Assembly: GCA_003550325.1 (NCBI GenBank)
Contig: QKWP01000108.1
Coordinates: 200,538-264,537, forward strand
Direction of reading: 5' to 3'
From: Gigaspora rosea
Taxonomy: Eukaryota > Glomeromycota > Glomeromycetes > Diversisporales > Gigasporaceae
Length of the DNA: 64,000 bases
A program made the translations under genes and the position numbers. Of this stretch, positions 1 to 12,058 are shown one piece after another. The notes beneath the pieces are model-generated. The model saw only the letters and a list, made by a program, of their open reading frames with translations. It searched no databases and had not been told where the DNA came from. How positions within the stretch are numbered: position 1 is the stretch's first letter; every line of letters starts with the position of its first letter.

Positions 1-304
1 TGTACTATCCTTAATGGGTTCAAGGGTTCTAGCCTATTTATTCTATATAAAATCTCTTCTCATTCCACATACTATTGAGCTTGGGATTTGAATTTTTAAA
101 TCTGGCTTGAGTATATTCAGATGGTACTACCAATTTAGTAAAATATTTCAGCAGAAGCTGATAATCATTTTTCTATTTATACAAAAATAAAGTTTTTTAT
201 ATATATATATATCATGACACTGGAACCTGAACTGGATCTCAGATTTTTAGTTTTAAGTGTATGTTTTTTTTTAAGTTTCAAACTCTTTAATTAAATATTG
301 TTTT

Positions 305-3300
305 TATTTAGATATTCTATTTAGATAACCTATCTATGTTGAAAGCTGTATATCTGGTCGATATTTAATTATAAAGTTATTACCTTGCAAATTCATTATC
401 AACTGAGCTATATGCCCTGTGGATTAGACATATTATTTAGATATACTAGCACCGAATGGTCAGTAATAATTGTAAACTGGGATCCATGTAAAATATGTGG
501 AACTTTATTATAGCCCATCTGATTGCTATACATTCTAGCTCAGCTACTGTGTAATTCTTTTTAGTAGGATTAGTAGAATGACTGGCATATTCAATAACAT
601 GCTCTTTTTTGTTATTGCCTACTTGTACTAGTATAGCTCCTAAAGCCAAATGAAAGGCATCTGTATACAAAACATAATCTTTCTCAATATTAAAATATAC
701 TAATACCGTAGCGGTAGTCAACATCCTTTTCAAATTTTCAAAAGCAACTTGCTGCTGTGGCCCCACTTAAAGTAGTTTGTTTTTTCAATTGTTTTTATAA
801 AGGTGCTGCTATCTTTGAAAAATTTTTTATAAACTTCCTATAAAACCTGGCCAGGCCTAAAAACCCACAGAGCACCTTAGATTATTTGGCAGAGAAATGT
901 TCTTTACCGCCTTAACTTTGTTTCTCTAGAAGTTATTTCTTGTTGAGAGATTTTGTGGCCTAAAAAGGTAATTTTCTTCTGTCTAAATGAAATTTCCTTT
1001 TAATTTGCTACTTGGATTCTTAGTAGAACCTCTTCTAGATATATTATATGTTCCTCAAACGTAAAGGAAAAAATAGTGACATTGTTTATATAAACCAATG
1101 CAAACTTCCATAATATGTTCTGTAAAACTCAGTCTATTAGCCTTTGAAAGGTAGCTAGCGCATTTGTGAGCCAAAGGCATTATGTTAAACTCATACAATC
1201 TAAATCTGGAAGTAAATACTGTTTTGTCATTGTCACATGGGTGCATTTTGATTTGCCAAAACCTACTTGCTAAGTTGAGGGTAGTGTACTACACTGATTG
1301 TTTTAGAGTATCCAATAGTTCATTAATCCTAGGAAGTGGGTAGCTGTTCCATTTTTTTACTTTGTTGAGTTTTTTATAGTCTATGCAGAATCATATGGAC
1401 CTATTCTTCTTTTCTATGAGCGAAGCCCAGAATCTATAGCCTGACAAATAATACCAGTTTTTCTATATATTGAATTTCAAATTTTATGAACTCATGCTTG
1501 GGTTTCAAGGTAAAGTAAAATTTTTGTTTAATTGTGAACCCTTCTTAGTGTATATTTCATGTTGAGCTATAGAGGTCCTCCCAACTGGGCCAACTCTTCC
1601 TTAAATATATTCTTATATTTTGTCAATAGAACTCTCAATTGTGTTGTATTTCTTGCTCACCCAACAATGGGCCTAATACTGGCCTAATTTAAAATCCTCC
1701 TTTTCTTTTACTTTATTTAGGTAGATCATTTCATACTCCAGATTTTTAAAAAAGATACAGATACTAATATTATGCCCTAACTTTTAACATTTCTTACACT
1801 AACTGTGTACGTTTTTACCTTTCTAAAACTCTCAATAAAGGTATATTTTATTAGTTAAGATCTCATCTTTATATTTTTTATCTGAGTCACTCTTGTTAAT
1901 TTCTGATCAAGTTTTCTCTTCTGATATATATACTTCTTCCTCTAACTCCTTCTCTTTTTTATTTGGTTTCTCCTTCTTTTCAATATATTTATTGATATTT
2001 GTAGGTCTGCAATTTTTGGTAGATATTCTTATCTTTCTTCTTCTATCATGAATCATCAACTCACATTTCTTCCAATCTAATCTTGCTCAGGCTTTCTTCA
2101 TCCAGTCATTTCTGACTATTATGCCATAATTTCTAGCATCAGTTATAACTTCTATAAAAAATTGTCTTTTCTCTGACGGTTACAAGAATTTTGTCTACTT
2201 CTTCTAATGGTTGTTTTTGTTTCTATATATTCTAATCATGACTACTATAGATGGATAATTGATTGCAATATTTACTTCTTTTAAAAAATTAGCCGAAACT
2301 ATACATTCTAAAGAACTACTATCAAGTACTAAAAGCATAGGATAGCATTTAACTTGTGCTTTACAGTACATTGAAATGGTCTTTATTTCTTTATCCAGTT
2401 TCAAGCAGTATTCTGCCATTTTTGTAGTTACTATTCTAACTGCTTTCGTTATCTTTGCAATTTCTTCCTAAGATTAAAAGCTATCTAGAACAGTTGAGCA
2501 TACAATATATCAGCTTTTTTATTTTAAAGATTAGATATGATCAAATATAGCTAAATATTGGATGTTATTAATAGCTCTACAGGTTTTATTTTTCTTTTTT
2601 TTGCAGTCACCCTTTTTACTTTGTGCATGTGATTCTTATTTCCTTCTTATCTGCCTCTAGAGCATCTACTTCATCTGCTTCACCATCATTTTCTTTCTTT
2701 TTTTAATAGCAAAAGTTTCAAATATAGGGTCTGAAAAGGGATTTTCAGAACCAAATGCACTTTTATCCTTATAAGTTGTGTTTTTTAGTTTAAAGACTCT
2801 TTGCTGGATAATAGTTGAGCCAATATAGCTTGTGCTCAACTAACATATACAGTTTGTCTATTACTACTAGAAATTTCTTTAGCTTCTGGTGCTTCTGTCC
2901 TTTTATTTTTAATTATTGCAGGCCTGGAGTTATTTTTGGTATTGTTTCTTAGCATAAAGCATTTATATGCTATATGGCCAGTTGTCCACATGTAAAACAT
3001 GTGACTTGAAACCAATTTTCTCCAAAAGGAGCATTATTTCAATTTCAGTTTGACTTCTCCTAGAACAATTATTGTTTTTTAATGTCATTACTAATTCCTT
3101 TATCAATATAGGTAGTTTTTCTATAGAATCTTCTGCTGGACTAGAAGTAGACATCTGTGCTATTCTATTTAATGGAGTTGTAGAGAACCCCAAAGAACTC
3201 TGATTCAACTCAGATTTGAGTTTGTATAATATTGGCCAAATAGGCATATAAAATTGGCCAAAATTTAAAAAATTTACTATATAAAAATGCAACGTTTGAT

Positions 3301-3334
3301 GAATTTCTATGCAAAATTTTTTTTTTAGTAACAT
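305..3334 (-). pseudogene. Decayed Ty3/gypsy retrotransposon gag-pol (minus strand)
   Basis: Fragments of a Ty3/gypsy polyprotein lie in expected order on the minus strand. A gag-like segment ends in a CCHC zinc knuckle (2959-2999). An aspartic-protease-like stretch follows (2204-2419; a V-L-D-S-S-S motif resembles the active site). Reverse transcriptase pieces (about 1055-1400) contain a K-T-V-F-T-S-R-F-R-L-Y-E-F run typical of the RT core. RNase H (305-766) contains Y-T-D-A-F and V-A-E-L-E. Many stops and frame changes separate the pieces, so the copy is dead. No integrase is seen before the window edge. The adjacent primer site and LTR at 4161-4737 give orientation. Family assignment is firm for RNase H and RT and weaker for protease and gag. 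Confidence 0.85.
2959..2999 (-). pseudogene. CCHC zinc knuckle of gag, broken by a frameshift
   Basis: Reading the minus strand, C-F-T-C-G is in one frame and T-G-H-I-A-Y-K-C in the next, so the C-x2-C-x4-H-x4-C nucleocapsid knuckle is complete only if one base change of register is allowed near 2983. This knuckle normally binds genomic RNA of the retroelement. The break supports that the copy is inactive. Confidence 0.7.
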
Positions 3335-4160
3335 CTGAGTTATATCAGAGTTCTTCGGGGTTCTGGTTGTAGTATGATGCCATTAAATTCATTAAGAGAA
3401 ACTGGTTATATATAATTATATTTCTAGAAAAAGTCAACTTGCTAATCTTAGCCCTTTCTATGTCTGCTTGCAAAGTTCCTGGCATGAAATAGACCCACTG
3501 CTAGGACTAAATTCAGCTATAGGCCTTGCACAAAAATTCGAGCTTTTATTGCTTCATGGTACTGATTTTCTTCTATTAACACATGTTTGAATAATGCTAC
3601 CATATCTGCTGCATATTGATTAACAGCTTCTCCTACTTTCTGGCAGCTAGTAAGTAATTCCATACACCACTGATAATAAGTATTTGTGTACAAAAATTCT
3701 GCTGAAACTGATGTACAAGACTTGCATTAGTGCAAATCAATTTCCTATTAGTCAATATAAGATCTATTATTCCTTTAAGTTTCCTACTATAAAGCAGCTA
3801 TTCCTGTCAAGTATGCATCTACAACTACAATACATTGATCTCCCTGAATGTTATTAGCTTCAAAAGCATAAGTTACAGCTTCTAGCCAAGCTACTGGATC
3901 TTGGTTGGCTCTGGTAAATATAAAAATAGTTACTATATTTATTTTTCATATTTGGTTATTTTGGATAATTTAAGAAAGAGCACCGGCCATTAGTTGCAAC
4001 AACTGGTGAACTAGTGGTGAACTTGTTGCCAGAAATCATCTCTTTGATTTTTTTAACTATCATTATTGTTGTTATCAATATTAAAAAAAGGGACCATTTT
4101 TAATATATGCACAATATAATAAAAATATTCCTCTTGTCTTCTTAAAAATACTATTTAATG

Positions 4161-4178
4161 TTCACACAATCAGCACCA
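4161..4178 (-). other. Primer binding site of the gypsy element
   Basis: On the minus strand the sequence reads TGGTGCTGATTGTGTGAA, starting with the TGG that pairs with a tRNA CCA end. It lies two bases inside the presumed LTR end (the LTR begins at 4181 on the plus strand, minus-strand end ...CCATAACA). It closely resembles the primer site of the second LTR element at 12039-12056. Confidence 0.6.
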
Positions 4179-4180
4179 AA

Positions 4181-4737
4181 TGTTATGGTTGAATAGGTGA
4201 GCTTCTGAGACTTAATCCAGTTTAGTTTTGATTATTAACAAAATAGAGTCAGTTTAGATATTACTAGAAATTTACAGGATACAACTAATTTATATAATTT
4301 AGAGTTTAAGCACAATGTAAATATTAACTAGTAAAATTTAAAGAATTTAAGAGTTCTTTTATTGATATTTATAAATATAATATATAATGAAGTATACTTT
4401 AGTACTAATGCAACTGAATTGCAAGTGACTGCAAGTGATCATCATCTTCTTTTTGTACTAAAACCCATCCTATTTATACTTTCTATTTTTAACTTTTAAC
4501 TTTAATCAATTGATAGAAGCTTTAATCTCTTGATTAAAGCTTCAAGCACTTGTTTGAAGCTTCAAGTACTCATTTAGAACTTTGAGTACCAGACTAGAGC
4601 TTTGAGCTCCAGATCAGAACTTTGATTATTTATAGATTATTTTTCCAAAATAAAACTATGATACAAGACTAACTAAATAAAGATATTAAGAAATAAAAAA
4701 AATAAAAATAACAAAAAAAATATTAATCTTCAGTGCA
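4181..4737 (-). repeat. LTR of the minus-strand gypsy element (approximate)
   Basis: The block starts TGTTATGG on the plus strand next to the primer site and may end at ...CAGTGCA, giving TG...CA ends. It contains about six diverged copies of a 22-bp motif (AAGCTTCAAGCACTTGTTTG-like, 4500-4630). The outer boundary is a guess, because the matching second LTR lies outside the window. Confidence 0.5.
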
Positions 4738-5150
4738 TGAAACTGGTTTAGTTTGATCATGAACAAATTGTAATTAAGGTTAAATGGTTTAAATCAATAA
4801 ACTTATACATATAATTACAGATATAAGGGTTTTTTTATTAATAATATAAATCAATATATTGGATTATTACAATAATACTAAATCTTTATTAACTAACGTT
4901 AACTGCTTTTCACTCTTCACAAGCTAAAACTGAATCCTTATATATTTCTAATTCGTATAAGAGATTTAAATAGTCATTTGGAGATTCAATTACTCATTTG
5001 AAAATTTGATATTCCATTTAGAGATTCAATCTCCTGATTTGGAGATTTGATTTCCTGTTTGGAGATTCAATTATGCAACTATATTATAAACTATAAAAAT
5101 AAATAATGATAAAATAATAATGCTAACTAAAAATAAAAAAATTGAGCATA
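4738..5150. repeat. Second LTR-like block with 21-bp minisatellite
   Basis: This resembles the preceding LTR in layout: an AT-rich body, then 4-5 diverged copies of ATTTGGAGATTCAATT-like units (4970-5075), then an A-rich end with AAAAATTGAGCA. The block at 14614-14990 ends in the same way. Probably a diverged solo LTR. No TSD was recognised. Confidence 0.4.
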
Positions 5151-5159
5151 ATACCTCCT

Positions 5160-5880
5160 GTACAGATCAAATTTGAAAAAATATTTAATAGTATATTATT
5201 TAAAGGAAACTATAATGCAGTATAGCATTTTAACAAACAGTATTATAGATATCATAGCTAGTGATAAGCAAATCCTAATTTTTTTAAAATCCTGCAAGGA
5301 TACAGGAACCTGCATAGGATTTGCAGGATTTGCAAAATCGAGTAGAGTTTTTAAATTTTTCATAATTAATAAATATATATATATTATTACTAGGAATGTA
5401 ATTTTTCATTAAAATAATAATCATTTCTTATAAATTTTACTGCATTTTATTACAAATATAATCTTATATAGATTTTATCTACTTTTAAAACATTTGAATA
5501 TTATAATTATTAAATATATCAATTCACCTTTGTCTTAATTTTATCAATTTGTTTTTTAAAATATTATTATATTTAACAATTATACTAGTAACAAAGCAAT
5601 CAAATTATATAAGCATATAAAAATTTATAAATAATCAAGTGCATAACTAGATATAAATGTGCTAAAATTTATAAGCAATAAGGTTTTATATATACAAAAA
5701 ATTCATAAATAACTCATAAGAAAATAATTAGGCTTATAATTTTTGATACAATAATAATCAATAATAGATTTCCACTTTATTAATAATGACAATTTAAAAA
5801 ATATATTTCAATATGCAGTTTGCACATATGTACATTGTAAAAGTGTAAATTAGATAATCTAAAACTCTATAGTAACACCT
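5160..5880. repeat. Dispersed repeat homologous (inverted) to 20860-21530
   Basis: Runs such as the CGAGTAGAGTTTTTAAATTTTTC region at 5330 and the stretch near 5770-5830 (ATTTCCACTTTATTAATAAT) reappear in inverse orientation at 21520 and 20880-20925. It includes short direct repeats of a GCAGGATTTGCA type. No coding potential is evident; the 79-residue frame at 5173-5412 has no recognisable domain. Probably a non-autonomous DNA element. Confidence 0.5.
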
Positions 5881-5889
5881 ATAACTAAT

Positions 5890-6372
5890 CTAAACTCTAT
5901 ACAACTATTGGTCAAGATCCCTAGTTCCTCAATTTGGCAGGCAAAAAGAGGTGTGAAAGATTTGGTCCAGGTCTTGAAATTCATAGGATCTTGCTAATTT
6001 CCTCTCTGAGGTGATATAAGTATAGTAAGGTCACAAGACAAGAGCTATCGGGTTGCAGATTGTGCTTCCAGGTTCTCAGGTTTTGATTATGCCATTAATA
6101 TAAGTCTGACTAAGTTCTAATAGTGTTTGAAGATTAACAAATAAAATCACAGAGTACAATTATTGTTGGATAAATGTGGTAATAAATAGCATATTCACAG
6201 GATTTAACTATATAAGGAATTAATTGCTAATCTACTTTTACTTTTATATCAATTACAAAAAAATAGATTTTTCAGATAATAAGGATGATAGTATTTTCTT
6301 ATGGGATAGAATACATTTTATTTATATAAAAAGAAAATAGGACAATTAGAAAGGGTAAAGTCTAGAGCTAAC
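5890..6372. repeat. Diverged LTR copy related to the 7707/12059 LTRs
   Basis: This shares the block GGTCCAGGTCTTGAAATTCA (compare 7840-7860) and the AAAAAGAAAATAGG end with the LTRs further right. It appears to be the older sequence into which the element 6373-14605 inserted; 14614-14990 may be its continuation. Confidence 0.45.
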
Positions 6373-6648
6373 TAGGGTTTCAAAGTTCAGTTCAATAGAG
6401 GTTCAGTTTCAGGTTCAATGAACCTAAACCTGAACCTGAACCTGCTCTAAAAGTTCAATACTGAACTGAACCTGTACATAAAATTATTGAACGTGAACCT
6501 GAACCTGAACTTAAAAAAAGTTTAGTTCAGGTTCAGTTCAAGGTTCATGAACATGTTCAGGTTCATAATATATGCACATGTTTATCTAAATCACAAAGTT
6601 AGAATCAATTAGTAAAATTTTGAGAATCATAGAAATTTGTATAATTTT

Positions 6649-7228
6649 TTTTTTTAACCCTAGTTCTATTGCTAGAAGTGAAAGTTGGTGCTCTTTTATT
6701 AATTCAATTTCAATGGTCATACATTATACATTAAGGGTTTTCTATTCTAACTAACCTATACCTCTCTCCTATCATCCATTTATCCTGGTGAATCCAAGCC
6801 CACCATGCCCTAGTGCCCATACCTCATGGATCTTAAATAGCTTTAAAGAAGTCACTTTCTACTAGTGTGCTATATAGGTTGGCTATTTTCATACACCTCG
6901 GGAACTACTTTCCATTTTCAGTTGGTGCGTTATTATCAGGTACCCTTATGTATTTTTCTATTTCCTTTTTTACAGTAGATATCCCTTATGTTTATGACAT
7001 TTCTTGTCAGATTTTTTTCTTTTCTGGATGCCGCATGACCTTTGTGACTATGTCACACAACTCTTATCGCTATAGTACTATATTCATAAATAGAGAAGAA
7101 GTGCGAGTCCTTGACGTAGATCCTAGCTATTCGTGGTCCCAATACAGTTTTTGTTATCTACTAGACTCGAACCGGCGACATTGCAAATAGACCCTGAAGC
7201 ACTAACCACTGCGCTATCTGACCCAGGG
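6649..7228 (-). mobile_element. tRNA-derived SINE, full length, minus strand
   Basis: The minus strand begins with a tRNA-like pol III promoter: A box TAGCGCAGTGGTTAGTGC (about 7202-7219) and B box CCGGTTCGAGTC (about 7163-7175). It ends about 570 bp later in an A-run (Ts at 6649-6655 on plus). The flanks repeat AAATTTGTATAATTTT (6633-6648) and AAATTGTATAATTTT (7229-7243), a target-site duplication. The target is the central palindrome of the host repeat, seen intact at 13246-13290. The 107-residue frame at 6867-7190 is chance and not a gene. Confidence 0.8.
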
Positions 7229-7706
7229 AAATTGTATAATTTTATTAATAAAATTATACAAATTTCTATTAATCTATAAATTTTACTAATTGGTCTTAAT
7301 TTCTTGCACTAAGTAAATTTGTTAAGCACCAAAAAAAATACATCTGTTTAGCATATTTTATTTTACTTTTCTTAAAATTTGAAGAAAAGATGCTTAATTT
7401 TTTTTTATCACTAGTTTACTATGCTAGGAGCGCGTGTAGCGCTCTTTTATTAGTTCAATTTAAGGTCAATTTTTACATTTATATTTATATTTTACATGCG
7501 GGTTTTCTAATACTATATTACCCTCCAATTGTTCGTGTAACCCAGCTGACTCCAGCAGGCCGCTTACGCTGATGCCCTGTACTGTCTTCAGATCGTAGGT
7601 AGCTTTAAGGAACTACTATTCTGCCTGGTCGCTTTATAGATTGGCCGTTTTTCATCTACCCCGGGAATACTTTTCATTTTTGGTATAGTATCGTTAGGTA
7701 GCCCAT

Positions 7707-8895
7707 TGAGAAGGGGTAAATTTGACCCTACTGATATCTATAACGGTTATACACTAATAATACCAACTAAATCAACTCAATCCTGACGCTTAAGACTTCT
7801 AAACCTAAATCAGCAGGCAGAAGAAGCGTAATGGATTTGGTCCAGGTCTTAAGGTTCAGAGGGTCTTGGAAGGCGGGAATCAGTGTTGGAAATTCAAAAA
7901 AAATTTTATGATTTTTGTGAACATAATTTTTTTTTATAATGTTCACATCAAAAATAAATATGTTCACATAGTAGAATTTATATATAACTATTTGCAATTG
8001 ACCAAAAGTTGATTATATCTAAAAATAAGCTAATCACAGAATTGTTGTATTTAAAATCATCCAAAATAGGTAGTTTATTTTTGAAATATATGGTAAATAT
8101 AATTTTTATATTATAAATTATGAATAAGAAATTAAAAAATTAAAATTTATATTCATAATATGTAAACATAAAATATAAAATTTTTGATTTTTATGTTCAT
8201 ACTAAGTGAAAATAAAATATAAAAACTTAGATTTTTTAAAATAATTTATGTTCACAGTGAACACTGTGAACATATGATTTCAACACTGGCAGGGATACTT
8301 GGTTCAACTAACTAGGGTCTTTCAATTATGTCATGAGACTCTAATATGGGTCACAGGGTTTATACTTCAATACGGATTTTACATATTAGGAAAGTATCAG
8401 TTTATAATATTAACAATAGTTTATTTATTATATCGGGGGGTTACTAATTTATAACACTTTTACTTTAATTTCGAAGGTTATTACTATACAACATTGAACT
8501 CAAACTTCAAACTTAACTGAGCTCAAAAGCTGTCTTGCTCTAAAAACAAGAGATATCGTATTTATACTTTTACATTACTGCGCTAATCCTACTTTCATAC
8601 AGGTTTCCGCCACTGAACTTAGTGCATAAATACAAGAAAGCGAATAAATGCGACTTCGTGAATAAATGCGATTTCGCAAATAAATGCAACAAAGTGTATA
8701 AAGGCGCGAAAGTGAATTTCACGAATAAGTTCACGGGCGTTTACAGATAAGGAAACAATTTACTACAGTACTATATATGGGGCTGTGTCAACTCTTACTA
8801 AATATACATGTTGACTTAAGAATAGATGAATAAAAGGTCAATCGGGATAGAATAATAATATAAAAAGAAAATAGGCGTGACTTTACACTATCACA
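7707..8895 (-). repeat. LTR (3' in element orientation), interrupted by a MITE
   Basis: This aligns to 12059-12809 from TGAGAAGGG to ACTTTACAC..TCACA. It is longer because a 408-bp MITE plus TSD sits at 7873-8288. Confidence 0.8.
7881..8288. mobile_element. hAT-type MITE, 408 bp, in the LTR
   Basis: Terminal inverted repeats CAGTGTTGGAAAT and CAGTGTTGAAAT (reverse complement of the right end) bound the insertion. Flanks GCGGGAAT and GCAGGGAT form an imperfect 8-bp TSD. The other LTR at about 12225-12235 has the uninterrupted sequence GACGGGAT, so this is a true insertion with a known empty site. ATGTTCACA/TGTGAACAT motifs recur near both ends. One forms a perfect palindrome at 8248-8273 (12-bp arms, AA centre), as in hAT transposase-binding subterminal repeats. 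Confidence 0.85.
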
Positions 8896-11062
8896 CTCTC
8901 CCACCCTTATTTTCGAGTTTCACAAAAAAAAGGGTATCGAGGCTTGGATACTTCGTCTAAGCTAGTGCACCAACAACCTAGACTGGATTGAATTTACCGT
9001 TGGATTTATGGGTTTGAGGTACATTCTTTCAGTCTTTCCTGTTCATCTTTTTCAACGCCAATTCCATCTTTATAACAGTTTCCACTCTTATGGATACTTT
9101 TATAGATTCTTTTTCTGGCCCTTCTCATGAGCCTTTGCGGCATATGCGGGAATACATTTTGACATTCCTCTGGGGCTTTTCTTGAATCTTATCCAGCAGA
9201 TAATGCGAATGTTTCTTTCCTTCTTTCCATTCCAGTTACTTTTGTGGCTTCTGTGTCGATAATTTCACTAGCTTTCGCAGATAGGAACTCACGACTTGAT
9301 CTATCTTTATCCTTGGATTTGTTACCAATTTCGTCCTGACCAACCTATCTCTACCATCAGGTCTGTCAATTTTATCTTGTTCTTTCTTTTAGTTTTCTTT
9401 AATCAATTTTATGGGGATATTAATTTGGCTCTAATTCTTCCTTTTACAAATAGGGCCCACAACTCGCCCTATCTCATCCTAACCTTCTTCACTATATTGT
9501 TAGGTCTGTTTTTCAGGATTCGGGTAAATCTGATTAATGCATTGATCAGTATGCTGATAGCTCAATAGTGCGGTCAGAGATAAATAATACTGATTACAGA
9601 GTTTCAATTCTCGATCGATATGTAAAGTCACGGGGTCACAGGACAAGAATAATCGGGTTGCCGATTGGGCTTAATGTAATTTCTGATCTGGTTTGAGGAT
9701 GATCCTACATGTTGGCGGAGTACGAGAATTGATTTATGGAGTATATAATTGTTCGCTGAATGAGGTAATTGATGATCAATTCTGGATTTTTATATAAATA
9801 CAACTATTTTTGCTAATTATAAAGTCTTCTGCCCTTTACTTTATATTGTTCCGATATCCTGTTATGAGATTTAAGTTCCTTTGCCTATCAATCTTTTTTT
9901 TTTCATTACTTTTTTGTTTGTTGTTTTGGGTTCGCTTCTTTTGACTTTCTAACTTCCTTTTCTAATTTTGCTTTTGACTAGGATTTGTCACTAACAACCC
10001 AGGAAGCTGTATTAGGAGTTTTGTAAAACTGTGAGTAATTCGCCTTTCTTTGAGGTCTAATTTCTGATTTCATTTGACCATATGATTTTCTTTTTATCGC
10101 CATATTTGTTAAAAAGTCTTGTTCATTTAATTGACACTTTCTTTCACTTTTATCGACTGTGTTAATCTAATAGGGCAACAAGACTAAAGGCTTGAGTGGT
10201 TCTTAAATCAGATAAGTATAGTGTTAACTTAATCGATTTTAATATCTCTCTTTTTTTTTTTTATATATATATATAAGACATATTTTTTCTAGAGCAGAAC
10301 GGTTGAACAGATGCCACCACCAGGATCGATTACTAGAGCATACATCTGGTATATTGGTAGATATTAAAAGGTTTCACTAACGATTACTGTGATCATGATT
10401 TGTGGTTGTACTAACTGAAATCTTTTCTTATTTTCTTTAATCCAGTTTCTTTTCTTCGACAAGGACCCAAGGTACTTGTTTCTCTAATGCTTCTTGCTTC
10501 AGATAACGATTCATATTGTTCTTTTGAATTATTATCTTTGGCAGGTTTCAAATGCCATTCTAGATTTTTGGGTGCATTCTTAGCAGACCTTTGGCAATAA
10601 TTGATGGTCTTATTTTCATTTTTCTCTACTTCATTTTGATAGCAGTCACCAACCTTCGGCGTGTCTTTGGCTTCAGCAAGCTCTATGCTGGTAAGTTCTT
10701 TAACTACACCTTTTCATTCATCCGTACATTGAAATTTTTCAACTTTTTCCAACTACAACTCACATGCTCGACTTAATACTTCTCCTTCCAGGAGTCTTTC
10801 GGTGTGTTTCTTCTTTTTTTTTCTTGTATTATCATCAACTAATGTCTCTTGATCACTATCCCCTAGATCTTTGTTATCCACGATTCTTTCAGGTTTTGCA
10901 GGTACCTTTTTGGTTTTGTTTTTTCTTTTGATCCATTGCAGCTGGTTTTGGGGAAGAATTAAATGTCATACATTTATCTTTGTCAACTTTAGATTTCTTC
11001 TTGATTCAGGTCTTACTGGCTTTCTCAAGACCTTTTGCCAATTTTAGGTTCTATTCCAATGC

Positions 11063-11900
11063 CTAGTTTTCAATTTCATTTAGGGGTCCGCCACCAATAT
11101 TCAGCGCTTCTTTGACTTTGGCAAGTTGAGATTCAATAAGTTTCGTCATTGTGCTTGTAGTTTTTCGAAACTTGCTATTCCATTTTGTCCAACTTTCACA
11201 GGCTTGCTGTAAGATTACACCTTCCGGGAGTCTTTCTGTTCTATCAATTCTCTCTTTTTTGTTACTTTCTTCCTTGCTTTCAACCAATGTCTTTAGATCG
11301 CTTATATCTAGGTCTTTATTATTAACAATTCCTTCCAGTTTTGGCAGTACGCTTTTTGACTTTCTTTCATCCTTCTGATCCGAATTGTGTTTGTCATTGT
11401 CAGTTCTGGTTTCCTTTTGTTTATCATTTTCAACTTCATTTCCATTTTTGCACCAAGGTCCAAAGGCGCATGCACTATTATCAGTTTCAATCTTTGCCAA
11501 TTGTTGATAATATATTAATGTCTTGTTTCTATCTTTCTTAGGTTTATTTAATTTTGGAAGAGCTAGTGTAATTTCTTTCTTTTCTTTTGGTTCTTCTAGG
11601 ACGAGATATGATGCTATGCACTTCGGTCACTGGGTCCTTCTTATATCGGGGCTTTGGTAAGGAGACTTTTGCCGTAGGAGTTATTGGAGGTCAATTTTTC
11701 CTGGATTATGTCACGTGGATATACGCCGATAAGTATACAATCAGCACTTCTTTAGTACATTTATAGTTAGTAAGGTCTTCTAATATTTCAAGAACAAGTT
11801 CTTCTAGTTCTTTCACTTCTGGGCATCGACCAACTATGTGTCAGTTTTTGTGACAATAAGTGCACCATCTTTTCACTTGGAGGTATCTTTGGGTTACCAG
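11063..11900 (-). pseudogene. Gag-like region with CCHC knuckle, degenerate
   Basis: On the minus strand, a knuckle C-T-Y-C-H-K-N-(stop)-H-I-V-G-R-C-P-E (11823-11864) fits C-x2-C-x4-H-x4-C apart from a TGA in the spacer. Downstream, after further breaks, an open frame (11063-11517) encodes a lysine/aspartate/glutamate-rich, hydrophilic segment with no named domain and no ATG at its head. It lies inside the LTR element and probably encodes its nucleocapsid. A related stretch at about 10790-10920 (compare 11219-11345, both starting CCTTCC.GGAGTCTTTC on plus) shows an internal duplication of the coding region. The smaller frames on either strand here are shadows. Confidence 0.6.
11823..11864 (-). 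other. CCHC zinc-knuckle motif of the LTR element
   Basis: The spacing of C, C, H, C is canonical on the minus strand, and a TGA stop replaces the residue before the histidine. It is the best evidence that this LTR element carries gag and not a host gene. Confidence 0.65.
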
Positions 11901-12038
11901 TGGTCTTGTCTCCTTTGCTTGGTATAGAGCACCTTTATTCAGGTGTAGGTACCTTGTAGCCGATTCTGGTACGGAGTGATAATAGTACTAGTCCATTCTG
12001 GTGTATTTGTCTCTCAGTTTTCGGGTTGGTGAAGTTCT

Positions 12039-12056
12039 ATCTCACAGTCACCACCA
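12039..12056 (-). other. Primer binding site of the LTR element
   Basis: The minus strand reads TGGTGGTGACTGTGAGAT two bases beyond the LTR end. It matches the gypsy primer site at 4161-4178 at 14 of 18 positions, suggesting the same primer tRNA. Confidence 0.6.
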
Positions 12057-12058
12057 AT

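Noticed and set aside
7163-7220. Possible tRNA gene from the A and B boxes
   Set aside because: The acceptor stem and anticodon arm do not form, and the motif is followed by a SINE body with TSD. The same applies to 12985-13070 and 52848-52925.
9296-9568. 90-residue hydrophobic frame inside the LTR element
   Set aside because: It lies opposite to the gag orientation with no known domain; probably chance.
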